Shown here piece after piece: positions 7,761-15,744 of a DNA stretch of 64,000 nt (the first letter of the stretch is position 1; each line of letters opens with the position of its first letter). A program made the position numbers and the translations under genes. The DNA lies in NCBI GenBank assembly GCA_002839315.1, contig PGXV01000006.1:249176-313175 (forward strand). Direction: 5' to 3'. The notes beneath the pieces are model-generated. The model saw only the letters and a list, made by a program, of their open reading frames with translations. It searched no databases and was not told the origin of the DNA. This DNA comes from Spirochaetae bacterium HGW-Spirochaetae-3 (GTDB taxonomy: Bacteria; Spirochaetota; Spirochaetia; Treponematales; UBA12059).

Positions 7761-9935
7761 ATGGCATACGTCAAGAAGCTGTTCAACGAGAATTTCCTCT
7801 ACTACGCGAGCTACGTGATAAAGGACCGCGCCATACCGGAGCTGGAGGACGGGCTCAAGCCGGTCCAGCGGCGTATCATGCATACCCTGTTCGAGGCCGA
7901 CGACGGCAAGTTCCACAAGGTCGCCAACATCGTCGGCTCGTGCATGAAGTACCATCCCCACGGCGACGCGTCCATATACTCGGCCGTCGTCGTGCTCGCC
8001 AACAAGGACCTGTTCATAGACAAGCAGGGGAACTTCGGAAACGTGCTGACCGGCGACGAGGCCTCGGCCGCCAGGTATATCGAGTGCCGCGCGTCGGCGT
8101 TCGCCAAGGACGTATTCTATAACCCCAAGACCACCCGGTACGAGGAGAGCTACGACGGCCGCAACAAGGAGCCCGTCGTATTCCCGGCGAAGATCCCCGT
8201 GATCGCCATAACGGGCGCCGAGGGCATAGCGGTAGGCATGAGCACGAAGATACTGCCGCACAACCCCGTCGAGGTGCTGACCGCCGAGATAGCCTGCCTC
8301 AAGGGCGAGTCGTTCAAGCTGTATCCGGATTTTCCGACGGGCGGCATCGTCGACGCGGGAGAGTACCAGGACGGCCTCGGGCGGGTACGCGTGCGCTCGA
8401 CGCTCGATACGTCTGATCCCAAGCGCATCGTCATCCGCGACCTGCCTTACGGCGTGACCACCGAGAGCCTCATCGAGAGCGTCGAGTCCGCCGCCAAGTC
8501 CGGCCGGCTCAAGATAGCGTCCATCAGCGACTATACGACCGATCGCGTCGAGATAGAGGTAAAGCTGGCGCGCGGCGTCTACTCGCAGGAGACCGTCGAC
8601 GCGCTCTACGCGTTCACCCAGTGCGAGCAGTCGATATCGTGCAACCTCCTCGTCATCAAGGATGGCCAGCCGACGCTGATGACCGTCACCGAGGTCGTGC
8701 GCCACCACGCCAAGCGCCTGCTCGCCATACTCAAGGCCGAGCTGGACCTCGAGATAAAGGAACTGCTGGACGACCTGCACGCGCGGACCCTGGAACGCAT
8801 CTTCATCGAGGAGCGCGTCTACAAGGCAATAGAGACCAAGAAGACCCAGGGCGCCGTAGACAAGGCCGTTATCGACGGCCTCGCGCCCTTCGCGTCGGAG
8901 ATAAAGCGCGAGGTCACGCTCGAGGACGTGGAGCGACTCCTGCGGATACCGATACGGCGCATATCCCTCTACGATATCGAGAAGGCCCAGGCCGAGATGG
9001 CGCGCATCAAGGCCAGCCTCAAGGAGGCACGGTATAACCTGGCGCACCTGACCGAGTACGGCATCGGCTTCCTGGAGGGCCTCTGCAAGCGGCTCAAGCC
9101 GGACTGGAAACGCAAGACCCGCATCGGCTCGTTCGACAGGGTCGACGCCAAGGAAGTCGCCAGGCGCGACATAGCCGTGCGCTACGATCCGCAGACCGGC
9201 TACCTCGGCACCGCCGTATCGGGCGGCGAGTACCAGTTCGACGTATCCCCCTTCGACAAGGTGCTGATCATACGGAGATCGGGCATATACTCCGTCGTGC
9301 CCGCCCCCGAGAAGCTGTTCGTCGACAAGGGGCTCCTCTATTGCGGCATCGCCGACAAGGACGTCCTCTCGGATATCGTATTCACGTTCGTCTACGTAGA
9401 GCCCAAGAACGGCTCGGCCTATATCAAGCGCTGCAAGATCGAGGCCTGGATCATGAACAAGGACTATCAGCTCGCGTCCGAGGGCGGCAAGCTGCTGTTC
9501 TTTACCTTCGCGCCGAAGAAGTCCTTCATCGTCAAGTACGCGCCCAAGCCCCGCTTCAAGATAGACGAGGAACGCTTCAAGGTCGAGTCGTACCTCGTAA
9601 AGGGCCTCAAGGCCCAGGGCGTCCGCCTTTCGACGAGGCAGGCCCTGTCCGCCGCCGGCGAAGGCGAGAAGGGGCTCTTCGACGACGTCGCTCCGTCCCT
9701 GGCCGCCCGCGCATCCGCGACTAAACCAGAGGCCGCCAAGAAAGCTAAACCCGCCAAGAAGCCCGCCGTCGTCAAGAAAACGGCTACCGCGACCAAGGCC
9801 GCCGCTCCGAAGAAAGCCTCGCCCAAGGGCGTCGCGAAGCCGACCAAGAAGCCGGCCGGCAAGAAGGATGACGGGAAGCCGCACGGCGGCCTCCTGGACA
9901 AGGCCGCCGCCAAGAAGAAACCCCCGAAGCGCTAG
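7761..9935 (+). CDS. parC: DNA topoisomerase IV subunit A with a lysine-rich tail
   Basis: A 724-residue breakage-reunion subunit. The start at 7761 follows GGAAG. The N-terminal winged-helix domain contains Q-R-R-I-M-H and the active-site tyrosine 106 in A-R-Y-I-E; the H-P-H-G-D segment of the quinolone-resistance region is also present. A tower and coiled-coil region follows, with a shortened C-terminal domain up to about residue 635. The last 75 or so residues are almost only Lys, Ala and Pro (many K-K-A, K-P-A and A-K-K steps), resembling histone H1 or HU-like tails, and would bind DNA non-specifically. Standard ParC and GyrA end in a beta-pinwheel. It is co-transcribed with parE. Confidence 0.9.
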   Translation: MAYVKKLFNENFLYYASYVIKDRAIPELEDGLKPVQRRIMHTLFEADDGKFHKVANIVGSCMKYHPHGDASIYSAVVVLANKDLFIDKQGNFGNVLTGDEASAARYIECRASAFAKDVFYNPKTTRYEESYDGRNKEPVVFPAKIPVIAITGAEGIAVGMSTKILPHNPVEVLTAEIACLKGESFKLYPDFPTGGIVDAGEYQDGLGRVRVRSTLDTSDPKRIVIRDLPYGVTTESLIESVESAAKSGRLKIASISDYTTDRVEIEVKLARGVYSQETVDALYAFTQCEQSISCNLLVIKDGQPTLMTVTEVVRHHAKRLLAILKAELDLEIKELLDDLHARTLERIFIEERVYKAIETKKTQGAVDKAVIDGLAPFASEIKREVTLEDVERLLRIPIRRISLYDIEKAQAEMARIKASLKEARYNLAHLTEYGIGFLEGLCKRLKPDWKRKTRIGSFDRVDAKEVARRDIAVRYDPQTGYLGTAVSGGEYQFDVSPFDKVLIIRRSGIYSVVPAPEKLFVDKGLLYCGIADKDVLSDIVFTFVYVEPKNGSAYIKRCKIEAWIMNKDYQLASEGGKLLFFTFAPKKSFIVKYAPKPRFKIDEERFKVESYLVKGLKAQGVRLSTRQALSAAGEGEKGLFDDVAPSLAARASATKPEAAKKAKPAKKPAVVKKTATATKAAAPKKASPKGVAKPTKKPAGKKDDGKPHGGLLDKAAAKKKPPKR

Positions 9936-9967
9936 CCGGAAGGGGCGGCCCGCCCGCCCCCTCGCGC

Positions 9968-9996
9968 TTGACATTTTCCTGCGTATCAGGTAATTT
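9968..9996 (+). promoter_or_regulatory. Promoter of tRNA-Asn
   Basis: TTGACA (9968-9973), a 17-bp spacer and TAATTT (9991-9996) place the start site about 15 bases before the tRNA. This is a strong sigma-70 promoter, as expected for a stable RNA. Confidence 0.75.
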
Positions 9997-10018
9997 TGCC
10001 TCGCTTCTTACGGAGCAT

Positions 10019-10091
10019 TCCCCTGTAGCTCAGCTGGCAGAGCAAGTGGCTGTTAACCACTGGGTCCGTGGTTCAAATCCGCGCGGGGGAG
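10019..10091 (+). tRNA. tRNA-Asn (anticodon GTT)
   Basis: A complete cloverleaf can be folded by eye. The acceptor stem is 10019-10025 with 10084-10090 (one G-U pair), the D-stem GCTC/GAGC at 10028-10043, the anticodon stem AGTGG/CCACT at 10045-10061 with loop CTGTTAA and anticodon GTT at 10052-10054. The variable loop is 5 nt, and the T-stem is CGTGG/CCGCG with loop TTCAAAT. The discriminator is G at 10091, and the 3' CCA is not encoded. A -35/-10 promoter and a rho-independent terminator flank it, so it is a single-gene unit. Confidence 0.95.
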
Positions 10092-10100
10092 CATTTTTTG

Positions 10101-10140
10101 GCGCCAGATGACGTTACCCGTCATCTGGCGCTTTTTTTTT
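10101..10140 (+). terminator. Rho-independent terminator of tRNA-Asn
   Basis: A perfect 12-bp stem (10101-10112 with 10120-10131) with a 7-base loop followed by nine T residues. This is the strongest intrinsic terminator in the window. Confidence 0.93.
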
Positions 10141-10300
10141 GTTGCGCGGATTTGAACCGGAAGGGCCGCCGAGCGATAGCGAGGAAGAGCGCGCAGGATG
10201 CGCGCGGAAGGCCCTGGAGGCGGCCCGGAAAGGCGAGACACGATGTCGAGCCTTGTAGGGCAAATCCGCGCGGGTGCAATCCGAGCAGTGCGCAGGATTG

Positions 10301-10349
10301 CAGGGGTGAGAACGATGGTACTCCATCGTTCGAGGGGGTATCCCCCTTT
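10301..10349 (+). repeat. Hairpin repeat, copy 1
   Basis: The unit begins CAGGGGTGAG, forms an 8-bp stem (10311-10318 with 10323-10330, loop TACT), then CGA, then a 5-bp GGGGG/CCCCC stem with loop TAT and TTT. Its twin lies at 10378-10426. The flanks are identical but the first stem differs in sequence while keeping its pairing. Confidence 0.8.
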
Positions 10350-10377
10350 CCTTACAATCGCGAGACTCGTAGCGGCG

Positions 10378-10426
10378 CAGGGGTGAGACCGGCGGTACCC
10401 TGCCGGTCGAGGGGGTATCCCCCTTT
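10378..10426 (+). repeat. Hairpin repeat, copy 2
   Basis: Same layout as copy 1: CAGGGGTGAG, an 8-bp stem (10388-10395 with 10400-10407, loop TACC), CGA, a GGGGG/CCCCC stem and TTT. Relative to copy 1, three stem pairs change on both sides and one G-C becomes G-U, so pairing is preserved. This points to selection on structure or to a family of hairpin elements. Confidence 0.8.
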
Positions 10427-10567
10427 ACTATGAGCACCTTCGGGACGGCCTTTTCTTTTGCCATACCCCCCCGCGCGGATTTGAACCGAGCGCCGTCGCG
10501 ACCAAAGGAAGCGGAAGCCAAATCCGCGCCGTTTCATCGTCCTGCCGGGCAACGTAGCTTGTTCCCT

Positions 10568-11478
10568 CTACTGGTATGCAAGACTAGCTAAATCATTATC
10601 TGCCGCGGCTAGAATCCGTCTGCCCTCGGTAAGCATGATTTCTGAAAAACGCTCGAGCAATGCGGATGGCCGACTCCATCGATACCAGAAGAGCGGCGTA
10701 TCGAGCCTGCTCCGCGGATCGAGCTCCATGAGCCTTCCTGATTCTATCTCAGGCGACGCTTGTACTTGCGGCATCATTGCATAGCCCAGACCGCGTCGCA
10801 CCGCTTGGGCGAGTTTCTCCGCGGAGGGGATATAATGTGCTGGCGGGGAGACTTGAGGCATCCCGAAGGCCTGGGATAGCGCGCGGTATTGAAGCTGGTC
10901 GTCGCGGTTGAAATGAATGATGGGCGCCTTTGCCGCGGAGACTCGATCAAAGCCGTTAGGGAACCATCGTCGGGAAAAATCCGGCGAGGCGACCATCACG
11001 TACCGCATCAAGCCGATTTTCGTCGAGGTGAAGCCCTGAACGCTGAGCTTTTCAGAGGCGATGCATCCGGCAACGGTTCCGGCTCTCAGGGACCCGATGG
11101 TTTTTTCCTGATCGGCGACGAATATCTCGAGCGTAATCCTGTTCTCGAGGAGAAACGGAGAGACGGCGTCGAGAAACCATACTGAAAGCGAGTCGGCGTT
11201 CACGGTGATAGGAATCCTGCGGAATTCGGCCTCCTCGCTCATGCCAAGGTCGTTGAAGGCCTCTTCCTCCAGCTCTGCCACCTGACGGTAGTGGCGGAGG
11301 AGTCGTTCCCCCGCGGCGGTAGCTCGCGGCGGATCAGGATTCGGCCGATTTCTTCCTCCAGCGTGCGTATCCGTTGAGATACCGCTGATTGGGTGATGCC
11401 CACTCGTGAGGCTGCGCGGTCGAAACCGCCTTCGTCAAGAACAGCAGCGAAGGCTTCGAGCAATCTGTAATCGATCAT
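10568..11478 (-). pseudogene. ArgP/IciA-type LysR regulator, frameshifted
   Basis: Two overlapping minus-strand frames make one LysR protein. The first (11478 down to about 11310) holds the N-terminal helix-turn-helix: D-Y-R-L-L-E-A-F, then R-A-A-S-R-V-G-I-T-Q-S-A-V-S-Q-R-I and L-E-E-E-I-G-R. The second (about 11325 to 10568) holds A-T-A-A-G-E-R-L-L-R and the complete effector-binding domain. The break is at 11312-11323, where one 12-base stretch reads E-L-P-P-R in the first frame and A-T-A-A-G in the second. Intact homologues need both in sequence, so a tandem near-repeat seems to have collapsed. ArgP regulates amino-acid exporters, which suits the divergent EamA exporter. A sequencing error is possible but would have to be a 13-base loss. 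Confidence 0.8.
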
Positions 11479-11640
11479 TATCTATATTAGCATCCCTTAT
11501 GAAACATTAGGAGTATTCGTTGTACTAATATCGCTCGCTTTGATATCGTTTCATTGAAAAGGACGGGCAGGGGAAAGGTGCATTAGTGCTTTTCTGGATA
11601 TGAGTCCTGTATCTTTTTCCTGGTAGTATCGGAGGGTCTG

Positions 11641-12483
11641 ATGTTCTTGGTTCTAGCGATTGCCTCGGCCATGTTCTATGGCTTGGGGGACTTTTCCGGG
11701 GGGTACGCCGCCAGTAGAAGCAAGGTGCTTCCTGTCCTGGTCGTATCCCAGGGCTTCGGCTTGGCGACGGCAGCGGTAGCGTTGATAGTCATGTGGCCGG
11801 GTCTGCCTGGCCGCGCCGATCTTGTTTGGGGTCTCATAGGAGGACTCGCGGGAGCGTTCGGGATAGTCATGCTCTATCGCGGCATAGCCACCTGTGTCGT
11901 CGCTATCGTCTCGCCTACCGCCGCCTTCCTGAGTTCGATCCTTCCCCTTGCCGTGGGTTTCATGCTCGGCGATCAGCCTGGGATTCTGGCGCTCTTCGGG
12001 ATAGGCCTATGCGTACCTGCGATAATTCTGGTCTCATCAAGTCCGGCGGATAGCCTAATCGACAAGCACCGTGCCAGGTCCTCATTGCTTCACGGTCTTG
12101 TAGCAGGCCTCGGTTTCGGGCTCTTCTACGTGGCGCTTTCGCGTCCTGGCGTGCATGCTGGTTTCTGGCCGCTCGTCGCGGCCCGTTCCGCTTCGATATC
12201 CACGGCGCTTATCGTCATGCTAGCCAAGCGCGAACACCTGTCCCTCGATAAAGGAAGTCTCGTACCGGCGATTCTTGCGGGCATCCTGGACATGGTCGCC
12301 AATATACTGTTTGTTCTTGCCTCCAGTTCTGGGATGCTCTCGATCGTGGCGATAATCGTGTCGCTTTACCCTGTGCCTACTATCCTGATGGCCAGAATGG
12401 TGTTCAAGGAGCGCATCACGCCCGCCAGGTGGATTGGTTTGGGGCTATCTGTCGCTGGGCTCGTCTTGATCAGCCTGAACTAG
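11641..12483 (+). CDS. EamA/DMT-family transporter
   Basis: A 280-residue inner-membrane protein with about ten predicted membrane segments arranged as two five-helix EamA repeats. The first repeat opens with F-Y-G-L-G-D-F-S-G-G, and the second ends with the typical P-x-x-x-x-x-x-A-x-x-x-F-K-E-R-I-T-P-A-R-W-I-G loop. These proteins export amino acids, metabolites or drugs, or act in scavenging uptake. The divergently placed ArgP-like regulator gene suggests amino-acid export, but that regulator is broken. No strong SD is seen; GGAG occurs 9-12 bases before the ATG. Codon use is like the neighbours. Substrate is unknown. Confidence 0.85.
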   Translation: MFLVLAIASAMFYGLGDFSGGYAASRSKVLPVLVVSQGFGLATAAVALIVMWPGLPGRADLVWGLIGGLAGAFGIVMLYRGIATCVVAIVSPTAAFLSSILPLAVGFMLGDQPGILALFGIGLCVPAIILVSSSPADSLIDKHRARSSLLHGLVAGLGFGLFYVALSRPGVHAGFWPLVAARSASISTALIVMLAKREHLSLDKGSLVPAILAGILDMVANILFVLASSSGMLSIVAIIVSLYPVPTILMARMVFKERITPARWIGLGLSVAGLVLISLN

Positions 12484-12491
12484 CGGCGTGA

Positions 12492-12743
12492 ACCGCCACG
12501 GGTCCGCCGGTAGCGTTGCCCATAGCCTTGGGCCTCGGCGTCTCTATGGTCGTCGACCTCGCGATCGGCACGATCGCCCCGCCCGTCGGCTTGGGTCTTT
12601 TCGTCGCGAGCGCGATAACAAAGATTCCCATAGAACGCCTGATACGGGTTATTATGCCCTGTCCTATAATGATGCTGGCGGATCTCGTCATCCCGACGTA
12701 TATCCCCCGGATCATCACGTGCCCGCCGAACCCGCTAAATTGA
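12492..12743 (+). pseudogene. TRAP transporter large permease (DctM) C-terminal relic
   Basis: An open stretch of about 83 codons with no start of its own; a TGA in frame closes it upstream at 12489. It reads as the end of a DctM protein: V-V-D-L-A-I-G-T-I-A-P-P-V-G-L-G-L-F-V-A-S-A-I-T, then the last helix and a Y-I-P-R-I motif. Complete DctM proteins are about 430 residues, so roughly four-fifths is missing, together with the DctP and DctQ partners. Its stop is merged with the SD of the malic enzyme gene (TTGAGGAG). A former dicarboxylate-uptake/malic-enzyme operon is the likely origin. Confidence 0.8.
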
Positions 12744-12753
12744 GGAGCCTGGA

Positions 12754-14208
12754 ATGAGTATCGATATTAGCCTGAAGGATCTATCCGACGCCCTGCCCGC
12801 CGACTTGTCGCCTGACCAGCGGGCGAAGGCCCAGACCCTGTTCCTGAAGAGACTGTCAATGGACGCCCACTCCTTCTTCGGAGGGAAGATGCAGACCCTG
12901 CCCAAGTGCGGATTGTGGGGCTTCAACTGGTTCAATGTCTGGTACACGCCCGGGGTCTCAAAAGTATCGACCTCAATACGCGACGACAACGAATCGTCCT
13001 TCGCCCTGTCCAACCGCGGCAATCTCGTCGCGGTGGTCTCCGACTCGACGCGGGTGCTCGGCGACGGAGACTGTACGCCCCCGGGCGGCCTGGGCGTCAT
13101 GGAAGGCAAGGCCTTCCTGATGAAGTACCTCGGCGGCGTCGATGCGACCGCGCTGTGCATCGACTCCCGCGGCCCCGACGGCAAGCACGATCCCCGGAAG
13201 ATCATAGACTTCGTGAAGATGGTCCAGCCCAGCTTCGGCGCCGTCAACCTGGAGGATATCAGCCAGCCCAACTGCTTCAAGGTCCTCGACGATCTCCGCG
13301 ACGCCTGCGATATCCCCGTCTGGCACGATGACGCGCAGGGTACGGCGACCGTTACCCTCGCCGGCCTGATCAACGCGCTCAAGCTGACCGGCAAAAGGAT
13401 GGGCGATGTCCGTATAGTGCTACTAGGCGCGGGCGCCTCGAATACGACCATAGCCCGGCTGATACTGGCCGACGGCGGCGACCCCGACAAGATGACGCTG
13501 TTCGATTCGAAGGGCTCGCTCCACCTCGGACGCGCTGACATAGAGAAGGATCCCAGGAATTACCGCAAGTGGGAACTATGCCAGAAGACCAACCCCAAGC
13601 GCTACGCCGACGAGGCCGCGGCGCTGGCGGGCGCCGACGTGCTGATCGCCCTGTCTACTCCCGGCCCGGACACGGTCAAGCCGGAATGGGTAAGGGCCAT
13701 GGCGCCCAAGGCCATCGTCTTCGCCTGCGCCAACCCCGTGCCCGAGATCTGGCCCCACGCCGCCAAGGAAGCGGGAGCCTACATCGTCGCCACCGGCCGC
13801 GGCGACTTCCCCAACCAGGTAAACAATTCGATATGCTTCCCCGGCCTGCTCAAGGGCGCCCTCCTGGTGCGCGCCAGGAAGATCACCGACGGCATGGCCA
13901 TCAGCTGCGCCCATTCGATAGCCGATTTCGCCGAGAGGCGCGGGATAAACCCCGATGATATCATCGCGAAGATGGACGAGACGGACGTTTTCGCCATCGA
14001 GGCCGCCGACGTGGCGATGCAGGCGATAAAGGAAGGCGTCGCCCGTAATCCGATGTCCTGGGACCAGGTCCACGACCGCGCGATGGCCGACATCCTGGAA
14101 GCCAGGAAAACCACGGACGACCTGATGAGGCTGGGCCATATCAAGACCCCGCCGCAGTCGATGATCGACGCGGCGCTGGCTTGGGCGGTGGCGGAGGCGC
14201 GCGCGTAG
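12754..14208 (+). CDS. Malic enzyme (malate to pyruvate)
   Basis: A 484-residue cytosolic enzyme that oxidatively decarboxylates malate to pyruvate with NAD or NADP. The start ATG follows TTGAGGAG. The N-terminal domain has the tyrosine region W-Y-T-P-G-V and the signature with D-G-D-C-T-P-P-G-G-L-G-V-M-E-G-K near residues 104-120. The metal-binding segment includes N-L-E-D-I and H-D-D-A-Q-G-T-A near 167-195. The Rossmann motif is L-L-G-A-G-A-S-N (about 225). It is longer than typical small bacterial malic enzymes (about 390-410) by an N-terminal helical part and a C-terminal extension of about 60 residues. Cofactor preference cannot be settled by eye. The upstream TRAP relic suggests it once metabolised imported malate. 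Confidence 0.92.
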   Translation: MSIDISLKDLSDALPADLSPDQRAKAQTLFLKRLSMDAHSFFGGKMQTLPKCGLWGFNWFNVWYTPGVSKVSTSIRDDNESSFALSNRGNLVAVVSDSTRVLGDGDCTPPGGLGVMEGKAFLMKYLGGVDATALCIDSRGPDGKHDPRKIIDFVKMVQPSFGAVNLEDISQPNCFKVLDDLRDACDIPVWHDDAQGTATVTLAGLINALKLTGKRMGDVRIVLLGAGASNTTIARLILADGGDPDKMTLFDSKGSLHLGRADIEKDPRNYRKWELCQKTNPKRYADEAAALAGADVLIALSTPGPDTVKPEWVRAMAPKAIVFACANPVPEIWPHAAKEAGAYIVATGRGDFPNQVNNSICFPGLLKGALLVRARKITDGMAISCAHSIADFAERRGINPDDIIAKMDETDVFAIEAADVAMQAIKEGVARNPMSWDQVHDRAMADILEARKTTDDLMRLGHIKTPPQSMIDAALAWAVAEARA

Positions 14209-14238
14209 ATCGGCGAGAGGCCCGCCTTCGATCACCGG

Positions 14239-14628
14239 ATGGCCAAGGTCTCCTTCGGGAGCATCGTCGAGGTTGTATGCGCCGTTGACGCCGCCCATCA
14301 CCTCGACGTGCTCTGCCGCCTCGCCGGCATAGGCTCGCCCCCGCCAGCGGTCGTCATCAAGGCCCCCGAGCTGGCGGCCGGGCGCCGCGTCTCGACGCTC
14401 CATTCCGCCAAGGGCCTGGACTTCCCCGTCGTGCTCCTGTTCCTCGACAGGGCCCCGTTCTTCGGAACCGGCTACGACGACGAGTCGATAGAGCGCATGA
14501 GCGCCAACCTCGTCTACGTCGCCATGACCAAGGCCATGGACCGCCTCGACGTGTTTACGCTCGAGAACCAGGAGAGCGTCGCGATCGTCAACGTGGCGAG
14601 GGTGTTCGCGGAGCTCGGGGCGGGATGA
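14239..14628 (+). pseudogene. UvrD/Rep-type helicase fragment (motifs V and VI)
   Basis: The C-terminal two-thirds of this 129-codon frame carries two superfamily-1 helicase motifs in the correct order: S-T-L-H-S-A-K-G-L-D-F-P-V-V (motif V, about residues 53-66) and N-L-V-Y-V-A-M-T-K-A-M-D-R-L (motif VI, about 94-107). Motif VI normally reads L-x-Y-V-A-x-T-R-A; here the arginine is lysine. The Walker A and B motifs and the whole first domain are absent, so it cannot hydrolyse ATP. The first 45 or so residues resemble nothing I recognise. It is a relic, probably of an ATP-dependent DNA repair helicase. It could be translated but not as a helicase. Confidence 0.65.
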
Positions 14629-14645
14629 CCGAGGCCCCGACTCTC

Positions 14646-15641
14646 TTATCGGCCGCCGAGCGGCAGTACTCCCTGGGCTGAGACGATCATTCCGGTGCCG
14701 GCGACTATAACCGTATCCCCTCCATAGGTCTCCCGGCTGTCGAAGGCGTATCCGAGGCAGAGCTGCAGGACCCCGAGATCGAGTCTTCCATACGCGTTGT
14801 AGCTCTGAAGCTTATACGATCCATCGGATCGATCGAATTTCAATTCCGAGTTCGAGACGCCGACCGCGAGATTGATGAAATCGAGTTCTTCTACACGGCC
14901 CGCGAACGGGCGATACACGAGCGACGCGTCGAAGATAAGGTCGCGTAGACTGTCGAAGCTGTCCATCCGCGCCTCCGCGTTGATTCCGAAGGGACTCCGC
15001 GGCGCTATGGCCAGCGAGAGATCCGGGCCTGATATGAATTCGAATTTCGTTTCGAGCCAGGACGCCTTCGCGGTGAATCGGACGAACGGGACCGGAAGGA
15101 TCGGCAGGGGGCTGCCGTCCGATAGGTCGATGCCGAAGTCCCCGATCACCGCGCCGCCTCCGAGCGTAAGCGACAGGCCCGGCGCCGAGACGACGTCGTA
15201 TCCGTATATCGCCCCGGTCTTGAACGTAGGAAGCCCTCCGGCTACAGGGCGATCCGATTCGCTCACGAATAGGCCGATCCCTCGATGCCGTCCGTGCCGC
15301 GCGCTGAATATGCCGCTGATCTCGTGGCTCAGATCGGGATATCCGAATTCGAGCCCGCCTTCGTAGAGATGGGCCGAGTACAGGGCCAGCACGACGAGTT
15401 CATTCGGGCTCTCCTCGTCGCCGGTTGTTATGATCAATCCGATCGACGGGCTGACCACGGTCCGGTTCGTCAGAAGGATCTGTTCGTATTGCGCCAGGGG
15501 ATACGCTTTCATCCCCGCGGCGGCCTCTCCCCGCTTCGTAGCGTCGGCCTCGACGCCTCCGGAACGCTCCTCTGCCACTAGCCCCGTACTACCGAACGAC
15601 AGGATCAAGGTTAAAACGACGAGGCTCTTCAAGCGATTCAT
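14646..15641 (-). CDS. Exported protein, probable outer-membrane beta-barrel
   Basis: A 331-residue protein I cannot assign to a named family. Residues 1-22 form a signal peptide (basic start, then V-V-L-T-L-I-L-S-F-G, with likely cleavage after L-V-A). The mature part alternates short polar and hydrophobic stretches (for example L-E-F-G-Y-P, L-S-L-T-L-G-G-G, F-V-R-F-T-A-K-A, L-D-L-G-V-L-Q-L-C-L-G-Y-A-F), as in beta-barrels, and has no internal hydrophobic helix. GGAG sits at good distance before the ATG. It is transcribed away from the TetR/ABC operon, and the 51-bp palindrome lies between them, so the same regulator may control both. A role as outer-membrane channel for the ABC system is a guess. 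Confidence 0.7.
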   Translation of the reverse strand: MNRLKSLVVLTLILSFGSTGLVAEERSGGVEADATKRGEAAAGMKAYPLAQYEQILLTNRTVVSPSIGLIITTGDEESPNELVVLALYSAHLYEGGLEFGYPDLSHEISGIFSARHGRHRGIGLFVSESDRPVAGGLPTFKTGAIYGYDVVSAPGLSLTLGGGAVIGDFGIDLSDGSPLPILPVPFVRFTAKASWLETKFEFISGPDLSLAIAPRSPFGINAEARMDSFDSLRDLIFDASLVYRPFAGRVEELDFINLAVGVSNSELKFDRSDGSYKLQSYNAYGRLDLGVLQLCLGYAFDSRETYGGDTVIVAGTGMIVSAQGVLPLGGR

Positions 15642-15692
15642 TTGTTTCTCCGACTAATTGTTTGCTGTTCGAACAGCGGCTTGCTTGTTCTT

Positions 15693-15743
15693 CTTGCATA
15701 CTACCCTATAGACCGACAGTCGGTCTATAGGGTAGTATGCAAG
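15693..15743. promoter_or_regulatory. 51-bp perfect palindrome, TetR operator
   Basis: Two perfect 25-base arms (15693-15717 and 15719-15743) around a single central A. The core GACCGACAGTCGGTC is the operator type often seen next to TetR-family genes. The arm ends 1 base before the tetR ATG, and no separate SD for tetR is visible, so repressor binding would block its start completely. Being symmetrical, it can control the outer-membrane gene on the left and the tetR-ABC operon on the right. Confidence 0.88.
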
Positions 15744-15744
15744 C

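Larger units (their letters stand above)
10144..10530 (+). repeat. Scattered inverted copies of the tRNA-Asn T-arm/acceptor segment
   Basis: Within 440 bp after the tRNA, the T-arm sequence CAAATCCGCGC recurs in alternating orientation: minus strand at 10144-10158, plus at 10261-10274, minus at about 10466-10487, plus at 10519-10530. The copy at 10466-10487 matches about 20 of 22 bases of the tRNA 3' end. None has the rest of a tRNA, so these are fragments, not genes. Between them lie the two covarying hairpin repeats described separately. No convincing protein gene is visible in 10141-10567. Such debris could come from repeated integration and excision at the tRNA or from a small mobile repeat. 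Confidence 0.75.

Noticed and set aside
5975-9974. Very long antisense frames (603 and 745 codons) opposite parE and parC
   Set aside because: They mirror the codon bias of the sense genes in GC-rich DNA, show no domain and have no SD; the sense strands carry complete topoisomerase motifs.
10114-10552. Minus- and plus-strand frames across the tRNA-fragment repeats
   Set aside because: They run through the terminator, T-arm fragments and hairpins; their peptides simply translate these repeats.
15693-15743. Palindrome as a transcription terminator
   Set aside because: It lies between divergent genes, touches the tetR start and has no T-run; an operator fits better.
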